Origin: Vibrio sp. CB1-14
GTDB taxonomy: Bacteria; Pseudomonadota; Gammaproteobacteria; Enterobacterales; Vibrionaceae
Assembly: GCF_040412085.2 (NCBI RefSeq)
Contig: NZ_CP115921.1
Coordinates: 992,001 to 1,056,000, forward strand
Direction of reading: 5' to 3'
DNA: 64,000 nucleotides
Shown here in pieces: positions 25,756 through 35,164 of the stretch; within the stretch, counting starts at the first letter, position 1, and each line of letters begins with the position of its first letter. The notes under the pieces are model-generated. The model was not told the origin of the DNA and searched no databases. It saw nothing but the letters and a program-made list of their open reading frames with translations. Both the position numbers and the translations under genes were made by a program.

Positions 25756-27126
25756 TTAGAAGATTAAATGCGCGACACCAGCGATCACAGGCAGTGTGAT
25801 CAGCGTACGCAGAATAAAGATAGCGAACAGCTCAAAAATATTCACAGGGATGCGACTACCAAGCAGTAGGGCACCGACTTCTGACATGTAGATAAGCTGA
25901 GTTACCGACATGGCTGCGATGACAAAACGCGTCATTTCGTTATCAATCGATGCAGCGAGAATCGATGGGATGAACATATCAGCAAAGCCAACAACCATCG
26001 TTTTTGAAGCCGCTACGGCTTCAGGTACGCCAAGTAGTTCTAGATAAGGAATAAATGGTGTTCCTAGGATCTCAAATACCGATGTGTACTCAGCGATAAC
26101 AAGAGCAACAGTACCAAGCCCCATCACGACAGGCAGTACGCCAAATACCATGTCGACAGCGTTCTTCACGCCTTCACCGAATACGGACTTGGCCGATGTC
26201 ACTGTACCAGCACGCTGCAGCGCTAGATCTAAACCCCAAGAGAACGTGGTGTGGCCTTTTGGTGTGACTTCTGCGTCTGCTGATGGTTTAGTGCCATCGA
26301 TAAATAGGTCTTTCTTGTTACGCAGTGGTGGCAAGCGAGGGATAATGACCGCCGCTACAATACCTGCCAAACAAATTGCGCCATAGAAAGGTAGGAATAG
26401 GTGCTCAAGCTCAACTTGGGCAATAACAACCAAGCTAAATGTAATAGATACTGCTGAGAATGTTGTACCAATCACCGCCGCTTCACGCATGGTGTAGAAC
26501 TTGTTCTCATACTGTTTGCTGGTCAGAAGGATACCCACACTACCATCACCTAGCCAAGAAGCCATACAATCGATAGCGCCACGACCTGGTAGGTTGAACA
26601 CTGGGCGCATGATTTTGCTCAGTAGTGCACCAAACAGTTCAAGCAAGCCAAAGTTCAATAGAAGTGGTAGAAGAAGACCCGCGAAAATAAACACGGCAAA
26701 TAGCGTCGGTAGAAGGCCTTCTAGCACTAGACCACCCGTGTTTTCTTCCCAAATGGCTTGAGGACCCACTTGGAAGTAGGTCATGAGTACCGCGATACCG
26801 CCGATAACGCGAACCGCGAGCCACATTGGTGTTGGGTTAAACAAACCGTTTAAAAATTCATTGTTAGTAATGAAAGCAGGCTTAAAAATGCGTGACAAGA
26901 CTGACGCTGCTGCCATCACTGCAATGATTGCTGTGACTAACGGAACAATGAAGTCGCCCACTGCCGCTTGTAAAGCTTTAGCAAGTACAGCAACAGGGAT
27001 AGTTAGACCGCCATCGTAACTGATTGGGGCCATAAACAAGAATAGACCGATTAAAGACGGGATGAAGAACATCCAGAAATTGCCTTTTTTGCCGCTTTCC
27101 GGCACAGATTGAGCACTATTTTGCAT
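25756..27126 (-). CDS. YjiH-family membrane protein with nucleoside-recognition (Gate) domain
   Basis: This 456-residue polytopic inner-membrane protein has about ten helices. The pattern FIPSLIGLFLFMAPI at the N-terminus and the segment ASWLGDGSVGILLTSKQYE are typical of YjiH proteins, a family with a Gate (nucleoside recognition) domain and uncharacterised transport role. The ATG at 27126 is preceded by AGAGAA. It is monocistronic with its own terminator. The substrate is unknown; neighbours give no clue. Confidence 0.82.
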   Translation of the reverse strand: MQNSAQSVPESGKKGNFWMFFIPSLIGLFLFMAPISYDGGLTIPVAVLAKALQAAVGDFIVPLVTAIIAVMAAASVLSRIFKPAFITNNEFLNGLFNPTPMWLAVRVIGGIAVLMTYFQVGPQAIWEENTGGLVLEGLLPTLFAVFIFAGLLLPLLLNFGLLELFGALLSKIMRPVFNLPGRGAIDCMASWLGDGSVGILLTSKQYENKFYTMREAAVIGTTFSAVSITFSLVVIAQVELEHLFLPFYGAICLAGIVAAVIIPRLPPLRNKKDLFIDGTKPSADAEVTPKGHTTFSWGLDLALQRAGTVTSAKSVFGEGVKNAVDMVFGVLPVVMGLGTVALVIAEYTSVFEILGTPFIPYLELLGVPEAVAASKTMVVGFADMFIPSILAASIDNEMTRFVIAAMSVTQLIYMSEVGALLLGSRIPVNIFELFAIFILRTLITLPVIAGVAHLIF

Positions 27127-27424
27127 TTTTCTCTCGTGTTACAACTAGTTAATAATGACGACGTCCTTCGCCTATTTATTCACTAAACATCCATATTTGT
27201 GCATTGAGCGCAAGATTACTCTTTTTTTTGAATGCTGGCAATACTATTCATCATTTAAGGGTAATTATTCACTATATGGTTCTACAATAACCAATAATAC
27301 GCAACAGAATGTATGGTGAGTGTTGGTGTGAGTATGCACAAAGTATAGTGGGGATTGATGCTTTCGGCGTTTTCAAGAACGCGCTAAACTGTAATGATTG
27401 AAAAAGTTATTGAGAATTATAACA

Positions 27425-28051
27425 ATGCCTAGGAAGAAGCTCCCAGTCCCCCTGATTCTATTGATCCCTCTTTGTTTACTCGCCGTTGTTATCGTGGCGG
27501 GAGTCTATCGGTTCTCCCTTTCTGATGAAGAGATACTTGCTAAATTCCCTTCGCAGCAAAGCTTACAAGCAGATCCTGTTGTTGAAGCAATATTGGGTCT
27601 TCAAGTGCCGAACCCTTGGACGATTCAAGTGCCAGAGACGAGTGCGTTTTCATTACTAACAGATATCGATGCGGAGAAACAGGTCGCAGCAGGAAGTTAC
27701 GATGACGGTATGGAGCGAGGTAATGTTTACCTTCTTTACCGTTACCAGCAGGCAATTTATGACGGCAAGTCTCTTGCGGGAATTGCTATTCCGTTTGCTG
27801 TGAGTAACCAAGGCTCCGGCGTGTTCTATTACCTCGGGCTATTCAAATGGGACAGTTCACGTCAGCGAGTGATTCTATCTGATGCGAAGTTTGCCGGCGA
27901 TCGAATAGCACTTTTAACGCTCACAAGAATGGACGATCGGATGACACTGGCGTTTAAGAGTCACGGGCAGTACCAGTCGATGAGTGAAGCGCCTGATGAA
28001 AATGAGACTCTAACGTGTGAAGCGAAGTCGTTCAAATGGGTCGGTTGTTAG
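27425..28051 (+). CDS. Hypothetical membrane-anchored protein
   Basis: This 208-residue protein has one N-terminal membrane helix (about 9-32, after a basic start MPRKKLPVP) and then a periplasmic domain rich in beta-type residues with two C-terminal cysteines (CEAKSFKWVGC). I do not recognise the family. I chose the ATG at 27425; an in-frame TTG at 27398 would add nine residues. The ribosome site is weak (GAGA). It stands alone between divergent neighbours. Confidence 0.7.
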   Translation: MPRKKLPVPLILLIPLCLLAVVIVAGVYRFSLSDEEILAKFPSQQSLQADPVVEAILGLQVPNPWTIQVPETSAFSLLTDIDAEKQVAAGSYDDGMERGNVYLLYRYQQAIYDGKSLAGIAIPFAVSNQGSGVFYYLGLFKWDSSRQRVILSDAKFAGDRIALLTLTRMDDRMTLAFKSHGQYQSMSEAPDENETLTCEAKSFKWVGC

Positions 28052-28188
28052 CCAGTTTTTTACACCGACCGTGATCCCTCCTATAGCTTTTGGAAATAAA
28101 TGGTTGCGAAATGCACACTTGAGAATGTGACATTAATTACATAACATGGACTTTTGATGTTGTTATTTTTAGACAAATGGAGCTTGCG

Positions 28189-28488
28189 ATGATTAATAAG
28201 CGCTTTTTTAAAACAAAAGATGAAGTAGAAGTCACCTTTGAGTTAGATGCGACCAATGTGGACAGTGTGGTTTTGATGGCTGACTTCTTGGATTGGCAAC
28301 CGACCCCAATGAAAAAGGTCGCCAAGACGAAGTCCTTTAAGTACAAAACTCGTTTGCCAAAAGATGCGGAGTTTCAGTTCCGTTACTTAGTAAACGAAAG
28401 TGAGTGGGTAAACGACGCTCAAGCAGACCAGTATGTCCCGAACGGTTTTGGCGCTGACAACTGTATTGTTAAAACCGCGCAAGCGTAA
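28189..28488 (+). CDS. Isoamylase early-set (glycogen-recognition-like) protein
   Basis: This 99-residue protein is made up of just one immunoglobulin-like early-set domain of the isoamylase/CBM48 type, with the pattern VDSVVLMADFLDWQPTPMKK and FQFRYLVNESEWVNDAQADQ. Such domains usually sit in front of a glycoside hydrolase; a stand-alone copy is a common small gene in Vibrio. I chose the ATG at 28189 because TGGAG lies six bases upstream. It may bind glycogen or an alpha-glucan, or regulate another protein. Terminator downstream. Confidence 0.8.
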   Translation: MINKRFFKTKDEVEVTFELDATNVDSVVLMADFLDWQPTPMKKVAKTKSFKYKTRLPKDAEFQFRYLVNESEWVNDAQADQYVPNGFGADNCIVKTAQA

Positions 28489-28532
28489 TTCTTTATAGAT
28501 ACATAGGCGATACTCGACGTTACAATTAAAAA

Positions 28533-28567
28533 AAGCCGCTCACTTTATTCAGTGGGCGGCTTTTTTA
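28533..28567. terminator. Bidirectional terminator
   Basis: GCCGCTCACT and AGTGGGCGGC arms with flanking A and T tracts serve both the early-set gene and the convergent BCCT gene. Confidence 0.85.
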
Positions 28568-28613
28568 ATCATCGCGATTTAAAGTGAACCGAAATCGGCT
28601 TACCTCTTAAGCG

Positions 28614-30218
28614 CTAGTTGGGCTTGTTATGGGCTACTTCTGGCTTTTCAACCTCAGTCAACATGCCTTTAAGAAGACTCACACAGCCTAATATCAGAAT
28701 AAGAGTAAACGGCAGTGCAGCAATGATGGTTATGGATTGCAGCGCTTGAATGGAGTCTGTACCGCCAATCCATAGCATGACCATGGCAATGACAGCAGAA
28801 ATTACAGCCCAAACAACCTTCTGTTTGATTGGTAGCTCAAGTTTGCCACCTGCCGTCATGCTATCGACAACGATAGAGCCAGAGTCCAATGTGGTCACAA
28901 AGAATACAACGATTAGCGCGACCGCAATCAGCGACAGAATATTGCCGATAGGGTAAGCATCAAGCATGTAGAACAAGCTTAGTGAGACATCTGTGATTCC
29001 CTGCTCCATGCCAAGTAGGCCAACTTTGTCGATGATCTGTTGGATTGCAATACCACCGAAGAAAGACATCCATGCAGTTGTAACGATCGTTGGAATGACA
29101 AGTACGCAGACTAGGAACTCACGAATGGTTCTACCTTTCGAGATGCGTGCTACAAACATACCGAAGAATGGCGCGTACGCAACCCACCAAGCCCAGTAGA
29201 AGACCGTCCAGCCGTGCAGCCATGTGGTATCTTCACGTCCAGCAGTTTGGCTCAGCGGGATGATGTTTTTCACATAACCCACAATCGATGTAGTCACAGA
29301 ATCTAGAACGGTAGTGAAGTTCAAAATACCCATGACACCAAGGAAGACGAAGGCAATGATCATATTGAGGTTACTAAGCACCTTAACACCACCATCCATG
29401 CCACGTACAACGGATACAATAGCTAAACCCATGATGGTCAGAATGATAGCAATTTGGAGCAATAGGCTGTTCTCTAGACCAAATACGTGGCTGATACCAC
29501 TTGCCGCCTGTGAGCCGCCCAGTCCAAGTGACGTAGCAAGACCAAACAAGATAACCAGAACTGCCATCACATCGATAATGTCACCCACACGTCCCCATAC
29601 TCGGTCTCCCAATAGAGGGTAGAACACAGAGCGCATAGAAAGAGGAAGCCCCTTGTTATAAACAAAGTAGGCCAGCGAGAGAGCCGTCATTCCGTAAATA
29701 GCCCACGCGTGCAATCCCCAGTGGAATACGGTAGCTCCCAATGCTGCTTCACGGCCTTCTGGCGTGAAAGGTTCCGCATTGAGCGGCGTACCGAACCAGT
29801 TAGTGAAGAATGCGGTAGGCTCAGCCACACCCCAGAAGATAAGGCCGATACCCATACCTGCGGCGAATAACATTGAAATCCAGGATAAAGTGGAATAGTC
29901 AGTTGTGGCATTGTCGCCGCCTAGGCGAATTTTACCCAGCGGTGATAGGGCAATAAGGATCGCAAAGATCAGAAGGATATTCGCGCCCCACATAAAGACG
30001 AAATCGAACTTAGATAGCGCTGCGGCTTTAACGGCGTCAATGGCAGCTTTGGCATCTGCAGGGGAAAGAACTAAAAGAGTGACAATGAAGAGGATGGATA
30101 GACCCGCTGAAGCGGTGAAAACTGTATTGTGGACATCCATGCCCCACTTAGTGATGTTGTCTTGGCCGACTTGATAGTCAGTTGAATCGATACTGTATTT
30201 TTGAGATTTGAAACTCAT
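28614..30218 (-). CDS. BCCT-family transporter (betaine/choline/carnitine)
   Basis: This 534-residue inner-membrane protein has 12 predicted helices and the BCCT signature: the aromatic block FYWAWWVAYAPFFGMF followed by ARISKGRTIREF, plus FHWGLHAWAIYG in an earlier helix. BCCT carriers import compatible solutes such as glycine betaine with Na+ or H+ for osmoprotection. The subtype cannot be decided from sequence by eye. The start codon lies inside a 14-base palindrome with no clear Shine-Dalgarno, and a second palindrome lies 16 bases upstream. Confidence 0.9.
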   Translation of the reverse strand: MSFKSQKYSIDSTDYQVGQDNITKWGMDVHNTVFTASAGLSILFIVTLLVLSPADAKAAIDAVKAAALSKFDFVFMWGANILLIFAILIALSPLGKIRLGGDNATTDYSTLSWISMLFAAGMGIGLIFWGVAEPTAFFTNWFGTPLNAEPFTPEGREAALGATVFHWGLHAWAIYGMTALSLAYFVYNKGLPLSMRSVFYPLLGDRVWGRVGDIIDVMAVLVILFGLATSLGLGGSQAASGISHVFGLENSLLLQIAIILTIMGLAIVSVVRGMDGGVKVLSNLNMIIAFVFLGVMGILNFTTVLDSVTTSIVGYVKNIIPLSQTAGREDTTWLHGWTVFYWAWWVAYAPFFGMFVARISKGRTIREFLVCVLVIPTIVTTAWMSFFGGIAIQQIIDKVGLLGMEQGITDVSLSLFYMLDAYPIGNILSLIAVALIVVFFVTTLDSGSIVVDSMTAGGKLELPIKQKVVWAVISAVIAMVMLWIGGTDSIQALQSITIIAALPFTLILILGCVSLLKGMLTEVEKPEVAHNKPN

Positions 30219-30227
30219 AATTATGAG
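30214..30227. promoter_or_regulatory. Palindrome covering the BCCT start codon
   Basis: CTCATAATTATGAG is a perfect 14-base palindrome that contains the start codon (CAT at 30216-30218 on the plus strand). It could hide the start in RNA or bind a regulator. Confidence 0.45.
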
Positions 30228-30233
30228 GTTTAC

Positions 30234-30253
30234 ATATTCGTGTAGACGAATAT
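30234..30253. promoter_or_regulatory. Palindromic operator candidate upstream of BCCT gene
   Basis: ATATTCGT (30234-30241) and ACGAATAT (30246-30253) are perfect eight-base arms with a four-base spacer, 16 bases upstream of the start codon, where a repressor would block transcription. Confidence 0.55.
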
Positions 30254-30729
30254 AAAGACCAACTCCATGTTTATTGAACTACTGATTAGAATTCGAAATT
30301 CCTGTGACTAAAACAATTTTCAATCAGAGGTTTATGATGAAATTATCCGTTTTACATCTAATCCTGAGCTGACAATTCTATCATATCTAGGCAATCATAT
30401 GGGGATGGATATGAATAGAAAGTGTAATTAAAGGCATTGATATGCTACTAATTCTGCGATAGAGCAAGTGTTGAACGTCGCCAGAATTTTCACATAAGTT
30501 GCCGATAAAGCTCTTCTTTCACGCAGTTCTACGCTGTTCAAGTAAATTCAAGCAGTTAGATAATCTTGGAACTGATGCCTGAAAAATGGGCGAGATTGAA
30601 TAGATGACAAACGTCGCTTTTTTACACTCTCATCACATGTTTTACCTGACTTTTCCCGACATTTGGGTGCATTTAAAATAGGAAACGATTACTCTATTGG
30701 CTCAATTTACGACATGCATCGGAACCATT
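30254..30729. other. Intergenic region between BCCT and M23 genes
   Basis: About 476 bases separate the divergent BCCT and M23 genes. Apart from the two palindromes at the BCCT side I see no strong dyad, coding frame or terminator. The promoter of the M23 gene is not obvious. Confidence 0.5.
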
Positions 30730-32025
30730 GTGCAATCGAATCAACCAGCAGGCGGATCAACCACGGCTAAGAATCCGTCTCGAAAACTCAAAACAAGCAT
30801 CGCTTTTGGACTGCCTTTTATGGCAGCGTTTGCTTTTCTTCACAGCTTACCTGACTCAAATATGAAGGGTACCATTGATCTTAACCTCAATGATTCTCCA
30901 GTCGTTGCTGTGCTTTCTGAAGAACCGCCAAAAGCTGAATTGCCACCTAAATACGCTTACAAAGTAAAATCTGGTGATAGCCTAAGCCAGATCTTTGACC
31001 AACTGGGTTTTCCTTACAGTGACATGATGTCTGTAATGGAAACCGACTTGAACTTCCTTGTGCTCGACACTTTAAGACCGGGCGACAGATTGCGCTTTTG
31101 GCAAAGTGAAGCGACCGGTACGCTAAGCAAACTTGAAGTTAGCCGTAGTGTCGCTGAAAAAGCAGTGTATGCTCGCTTAGATGATGGAAGCTACGAGTTC
31201 AAAGATATTTCGATCCCGGGTGAATGGGAAAGCGCCGCTATGGTTGGTAGTATCAACGGCAGCTTCTCTGCCTCTGCGAATAAACTCGGGCTTAACCCAA
31301 GAGAAATCGACCAAGTCGTGACCTTGCTAAAAGATAAGATCAGCTTCACGCGTGACTTGCGTGCTGGCGATCGCTTTGAAGTGGTGAAAAATAGCCAATT
31401 TGTCGATGGTACCCCAACTGGGAATTCGGAGATCCAAGCGATTAAGATCTTCAACCGCGGCGCGATGTACTCAGCTTACCTGCATACCAACGGTCAATAC
31501 TACGATGCAAAAGGCGATAGTTTGCAGCGTGCGTTTATGCGTTATCCGGTGAAAAACCACCGCATTACTTCTGGCTTTAACGCAAATCGTCGTCACCCAG
31601 TGACCGGGCGTGTTTCTCCACATAATGGTACGGACTTTGGCGTTCGCACCGGTACCAATGTCTATACGACGGGTGATGGTGTTGTAGCTATGGTGCGCAA
31701 TCACCCATACGCAGGTAAGTACGTGGTTGTGGATCATGGTGGTCCGTACAAAACGCGTTATCTTCACTTGAGTAAAATCTTAGTGAAGAAAGGACAGAAA
31801 GTGACACGAGGGACTCGAATTGGTTTGTCTGGTGCAACAGGTCGAGTCACCGGCCCACATTTGCATTACGAGTTGATTTCCCGTGGAAGGCCAGTAAATG
31901 CTATGCGAGCTAACATTCCTATGGCAGACTCTGTCCCGAAAAACGAACTCAAGCAGTTTATCGCGCGTCGAGACGAACTGGACGCTATGCTTGAGAAACA
32001 AGAGACCAAACTGGCGAGCCTATAA
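30730..32025 (+). CDS. M23-family peptidoglycan DD-endopeptidase (ShyA/MepM-like)
   Basis: The product has 431 residues from the GTG at 30730 (GGAA just upstream); a TTG at 30697 would add 11. It has a signal-anchor helix (about 22-39), a LysM/OapA-type domain with YKVKSGDSLSQIF, a middle domain, and a C-terminal M23 domain with zinc ligands in SPHNGTDFG (His and Asp) and GPHLHYEL (HxH). It should cut D-Ala-mDAP cross-links to allow wall growth. The size and layout match ShyA of V. cholerae, an essential-class endopeptidase of chromosome II, but orthology is my inference. A 116-residue protein follows. Confidence 0.88.
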   Translation: MQSNQPAGGSTTAKNPSRKLKTSIAFGLPFMAAFAFLHSLPDSNMKGTIDLNLNDSPVVAVLSEEPPKAELPPKYAYKVKSGDSLSQIFDQLGFPYSDMMSVMETDLNFLVLDTLRPGDRLRFWQSEATGTLSKLEVSRSVAEKAVYARLDDGSYEFKDISIPGEWESAAMVGSINGSFSASANKLGLNPREIDQVVTLLKDKISFTRDLRAGDRFEVVKNSQFVDGTPTGNSEIQAIKIFNRGAMYSAYLHTNGQYYDAKGDSLQRAFMRYPVKNHRITSGFNANRRHPVTGRVSPHNGTDFGVRTGTNVYTTGDGVVAMVRNHPYAGKYVVVDHGGPYKTRYLHLSKILVKKGQKVTRGTRIGLSGATGRVTGPHLHYELISRGRPVNAMRANIPMADSVPKNELKQFIARRDELDAMLEKQETKLASL

Positions 32026-32050
32026 TCTCTAAGATTTTTAAGTGCTGCGG

Positions 32051-32084
32051 CTTGGTCTGCAAATAACACTTGGTCTGCAAATAA
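32051..32084 (+). repeat. 16-bp tandem direct repeat
   Basis: CTTGGTCTGCAAATAA occurs at 32051-32066 and again at 32069-32084 with period 18, in the gap between the M23 gene and the next gene. It may be a slippage product; one copy lies about 15 bases before the next start. Confidence 0.7.
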
Positions 32085-32098
32085 TAACGGTGTAATGC

Positions 32099-32449
32099 AT
32101 GCAACAATTAGAATTTCAGCTGCTGGTCATGCAGCTGTGTGAGTTGAAAACACTTCCAGACGCATTGAGCAAGCTGAAAAGCTCTGAAAACCTAGAAGTC
32201 AAAGAAGCGGCAGAGAGCCTAACAGGTCAGTTCGCATTGGCGACAGTTGATGGTGAAGAGCGTATCTATCACGTATTTAACGACGTTGATGATAATGGTG
32301 AAGAGCAAGAGTACGCTGAGCACATCATGAACGAAGGTGACGACGTGATTAAGTTTGTCGCATGGTTCTTCGATGTGATGTTTGAAATCAAGCAAAGCGA
32401 TACTTACAAGACAGCAGGTAAAACTTACCGTCAGCCAAAACGTTCGTAA
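32099..32449 (+). CDS. Hypothetical acidic protein
   Basis: This 116-residue soluble protein is acidic in its middle (YHVFNDVDDNGEEQEYAEHIMNEGDD) with flanking helices and a basic tail (YRQPKRS). No domain is recognised and no signal peptide is present. It follows the M23 gene by 73 bases and is closed by a strong terminator, so it may be co-transcribed. The ribosome site before the ATG at 32099 is weak (TAACGG). Confidence 0.68.
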   Translation: MQQLEFQLLVMQLCELKTLPDALSKLKSSENLEVKEAAESLTGQFALATVDGEERIYHVFNDVDDNGEEQEYAEHIMNEGDDVIKFVAWFFDVMFEIKQSDTYKTAGKTYRQPKRS

Positions 32450-32463
32450 TCGTTAACTGATCA

Positions 32464-32506
32464 AACAGCAGCGGCGCTCAATAATGAGCGCCGCTGCTGT
32501 TTTTGC
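32464..32506 (+). terminator. Strong terminator after the acidic hypothetical gene
   Basis: Seventeen-base arms (32464-32480 and 32485-32501) around an ATAA loop are followed by a T-run. It lies upstream of the next gene, which argues that the next gene starts after it. Confidence 0.88.
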
Positions 32507-32574
32507 TGTTTGTGATTGGGCAATTTGGCGTGAATGTGCAATGCTTTTTGTATGCTCCCGTCATTGAGGTTGTC

Positions 32575-33936
32575 ATGGAGAAATCACAGTCCGCACAATA
32601 TATTGTCTCGCAGCGTTTTGGTTTTGGTCCAAGGGTGGGGGATGCAAAACTCGCCGCTTCACTCAATGACCAACTCAAGTCTCAGCCTTATGTGAACAAA
32701 GCAATCACGTCGCTGCCTACCACTGATGAGCTGCTTGCTCATATGGGTGATCTCAACCGTCGCCGAAAAGAATCTATGACGGAAGAAGAGAAAAAGCTGT
32801 TCACCAAATCGAACAATGCGTTTTTCCAAGAAAGCTATCAAGCATTGGCGACAGCTCGAAACCAGCAAACGTTAGCCACACCACTTGGATTTCAAGAGCG
32901 CCTTATCCAATTTTGGAGTAACCATTTCGCTGTATCTGCGGATAACCGCCGCATTCGACCTATTGCTGCTGGTATCGAAAATGAAGTGATTCGTGAGCTT
33001 TGGAGTATCGATTTTCCATCGATGCTGCTTGCCGTGTGTCAGCACCCGACCATGCTGATCTATTTGGATAATCATCGTTCGATTGGTCCTGGATCCAAGG
33101 CGGGTCAAAAGCGCAATAAAGGACTCAATGAGAATCTCGCGCGAGAAATTTTGGAGTTGCATACTTTAGGAGTCGATGGCGGTTACTCCCAAAACGATGT
33201 CATAGAGTTAGCGCAAGGCCTAACGGGTTGGAGTGTCAGCTTCAAAGCAGCGCGTCCCGGCTATCAGTTTGTCGAGGACATGCATGAGCCGGGTGCCATC
33301 AACGTGCTTGGTCAGGTGTATGACCAAGCAGGTGAAGAGCAAGGCATCGCCTGTTTGCGCGACCTGGCTAACCATGAAAATACCGCAAGGCATTTGTGTC
33401 GCAAGCTGGTGGAGCATTTTTATGGTACTGGACACGCTTCTTTAATCGATGAGCTGACCAAGGTGTGGCTCGACAATCAAGGTATGCTGATCCCTGTATA
33501 CCTCACGTTAATTAACTCACCACTGAAAAACAGTTCCGAGCAATTGCGCTTTCGCACGCCTCAAGAGTGGTATTTTTCAGTTCTTCGAAGTGCCAATTTT
33601 GAGCCGAATCCAAGGCAAATGATTCAGCACCTGAGACTGTTAGGTCAGCAGCCCTTTATGTCTGGCTCGCCTGCGGGTTGGCCTGATAGCGATGCTGATT
33701 ACAATTCTTCATCGGCGCTAAAGCAGCGCTGGCAAGTCGCGGATCAAACCGCCAAACTGGTTGTGAGGCAAATGGAGCGCAGTAAACAAAATGTCGATGA
33801 CAAACTGATACAAATGATTCAAAGGCTGTACGGCAGTGAAGTTGATGAGCATGTTCTTACGGCGATAGATAAAGCGCAAGATCCTGTCTCCAAGCTTGTC
33901 GTGCTTTGGATGAGCCCACAGTTTCAATATAGGTAA
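32575..33936 (+). CDS. DUF1800 domain protein
   Basis: This 453-residue protein starts MEKSQSAQYIVSQRFGFGPR and has the conserved DUF1800 features: RLIQFWSNHFAV, NENLAREILELHTLGVDGGY and QNDVIELAQGLTGW. DUF1800 proteins have no assigned activity and are nearly always paired with a DUF1501 gene, as here (gap five bases). I chose the ATG at 32575 because GAGGT lies just upstream and an in-frame TTG at 32503 would place the start against the preceding terminator. No signal peptide is evident. Confidence 0.85.
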   Translation: MEKSQSAQYIVSQRFGFGPRVGDAKLAASLNDQLKSQPYVNKAITSLPTTDELLAHMGDLNRRRKESMTEEEKKLFTKSNNAFFQESYQALATARNQQTLATPLGFQERLIQFWSNHFAVSADNRRIRPIAAGIENEVIRELWSIDFPSMLLAVCQHPTMLIYLDNHRSIGPGSKAGQKRNKGLNENLAREILELHTLGVDGGYSQNDVIELAQGLTGWSVSFKAARPGYQFVEDMHEPGAINVLGQVYDQAGEEQGIACLRDLANHENTARHLCRKLVEHFYGTGHASLIDELTKVWLDNQGMLIPVYLTLINSPLKNSSEQLRFRTPQEWYFSVLRSANFEPNPRQMIQHLRLLGQQPFMSGSPAGWPDSDADYNSSSALKQRWQVADQTAKLVVRQMERSKQNVDDKLIQMIQRLYGSEVDEHVLTAIDKAQDPVSKLVVLWMSPQFQYR

Positions 33937-33941
33937 AGACG

Positions 33942-35090
33942 ATGACGACAAGACGAGATTTTATTAAAGGCGTTGGCGCGGCATCTCTGGTTGGTTTGCT
34001 GCCCAACTTATCGTTTGCTTCTACTCAATCACCTAACAAATTGGTTTGGATAACGCTACGTGGCGCTATGGATGGGTTGAATGTTGTAGTGCCAACTTTT
34101 GATGATGACTATTATGCGCTGCGTCCAAACATCGCGATAGCGAAAAGCGACCTTAAGCCGCTCGATAAAGGTTTTGGCTTACACCCATCGCTAGTGAATG
34201 TTCATCAGTGGTATCAGCAAGGACAAGCGGCATTTGTCCATGCCAGTGCGACGAATTACCGACAGCGCTCTCACTTTGATGGTCAAAAAGTACTAGAAAA
34301 TGGCACCTCCGATCCGTTCGATCCCATTGGCTGGATGAACCGTTACTTGGCAACGCAGAACTCTCAAGTAACATCGCAGCAAGCAATTGCGATTGATGCG
34401 GGTATGCCGCTCATTGTGCGCGGTGATGTTAAAGTCAGTAGCTGGTTTCCCCATAAACTCAAAGCTAAGCAGCAACAGGCAGATTTGCTTGCAGAGCTAT
34501 TCCAAAATGATGAGGTGTTATCGGCCAACTTTGAAGATGCGGTGAAACTTGAATCCATGACCTCAAGTGGCAACCAAAGCAAACAATTTGCAGGCTTAAT
34601 GCGCCAAGCTGGAGAGTTTATGAGGGCACCTAACGGTCCCAATATTGCTGTACTAGAGCTAGGAGGGTGGGATACCCACTCTGCGCAAGGTACGGTCAAG
34701 GGGCGACTTAGCAATCAACTGACCAAACTAGACAAAGGACTGGCAGCTCTCAAAGAGGCACTAGGTGAACAGTGGTCAAAAACCGTTATTATCGCCGCCA
34801 GTGAGTTTGGTCGTACCGTGGCAGAAAACGGCACTAAAGGTACCGATCATGGCACAGCCAACGCTATGTTTGTGCTTGGAGGCGCATTGAAGAAATCTGA
34901 AGTTATCACCGAGTGGCCTGGGCTTTCTGAAGCACAGCGCTATCAAGGGCGTGATTTGGCACCAACGACCGATACTCGTGCCGTGATTAAGGCGGTGTTA
35001 AAACAGCATATGGGAGCAGATAGCACTGCTTTGACTCAAGTTTTTCCAGGCGCACCAGAGCCACTGGCTCTAAATGGTTTACTTGGCTAG
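33942..35090 (+). CDS. DUF1501 domain protein, Tat-exported
   Basis: This 382-residue protein starts with a twin-arginine signal (TTRRDFIKGVGAASLVGLL, ending LSFA near residue 27). The body has the alkaline-phosphatase/sulfatase-like DUF1501 motifs LVWITLRGAMDGLNVVVP, VLELGGWDTHSAQG, IIAASEFGRTVAENG and GTDHGTANAMFVLGG. It is probably a periplasmic protein made together with the DUF1800 partner. The substrate and reaction are unknown. Confidence 0.88.
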   Translation: MTTRRDFIKGVGAASLVGLLPNLSFASTQSPNKLVWITLRGAMDGLNVVVPTFDDDYYALRPNIAIAKSDLKPLDKGFGLHPSLVNVHQWYQQGQAAFVHASATNYRQRSHFDGQKVLENGTSDPFDPIGWMNRYLATQNSQVTSQQAIAIDAGMPLIVRGDVKVSSWFPHKLKAKQQQADLLAELFQNDEVLSANFEDAVKLESMTSSGNQSKQFAGLMRQAGEFMRAPNGPNIAVLELGGWDTHSAQGTVKGRLSNQLTKLDKGLAALKEALGEQWSKTVIIAASEFGRTVAENGTKGTDHGTANAMFVLGGALKKSEVITEWPGLSEAQRYQGRDLAPTTDTRAVIKAVLKQHMGADSTALTQVFPGAPEPLALNGLLG

Positions 35091-35121
35091 TGAGCACTAG
35101 CGCTTTATTTTGCGATCCTGT

Positions 35122-35148
35122 TGGCAGTCTCGGGTTTTGAGGCTGCCA
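35122..35148. repeat. Hairpin downstream of the DUF1501 gene
   Basis: TGGCAGTCTC (35122-35131) pairs with GAGGCTGCCA (35139-35148) with one wobble. No T-run follows, so it is only a weak terminator candidate, lying just before a TATAAT (35165-35170). Confidence 0.5.
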
Positions 35149-35164
35149 CCGTCGCTCAATTGTG

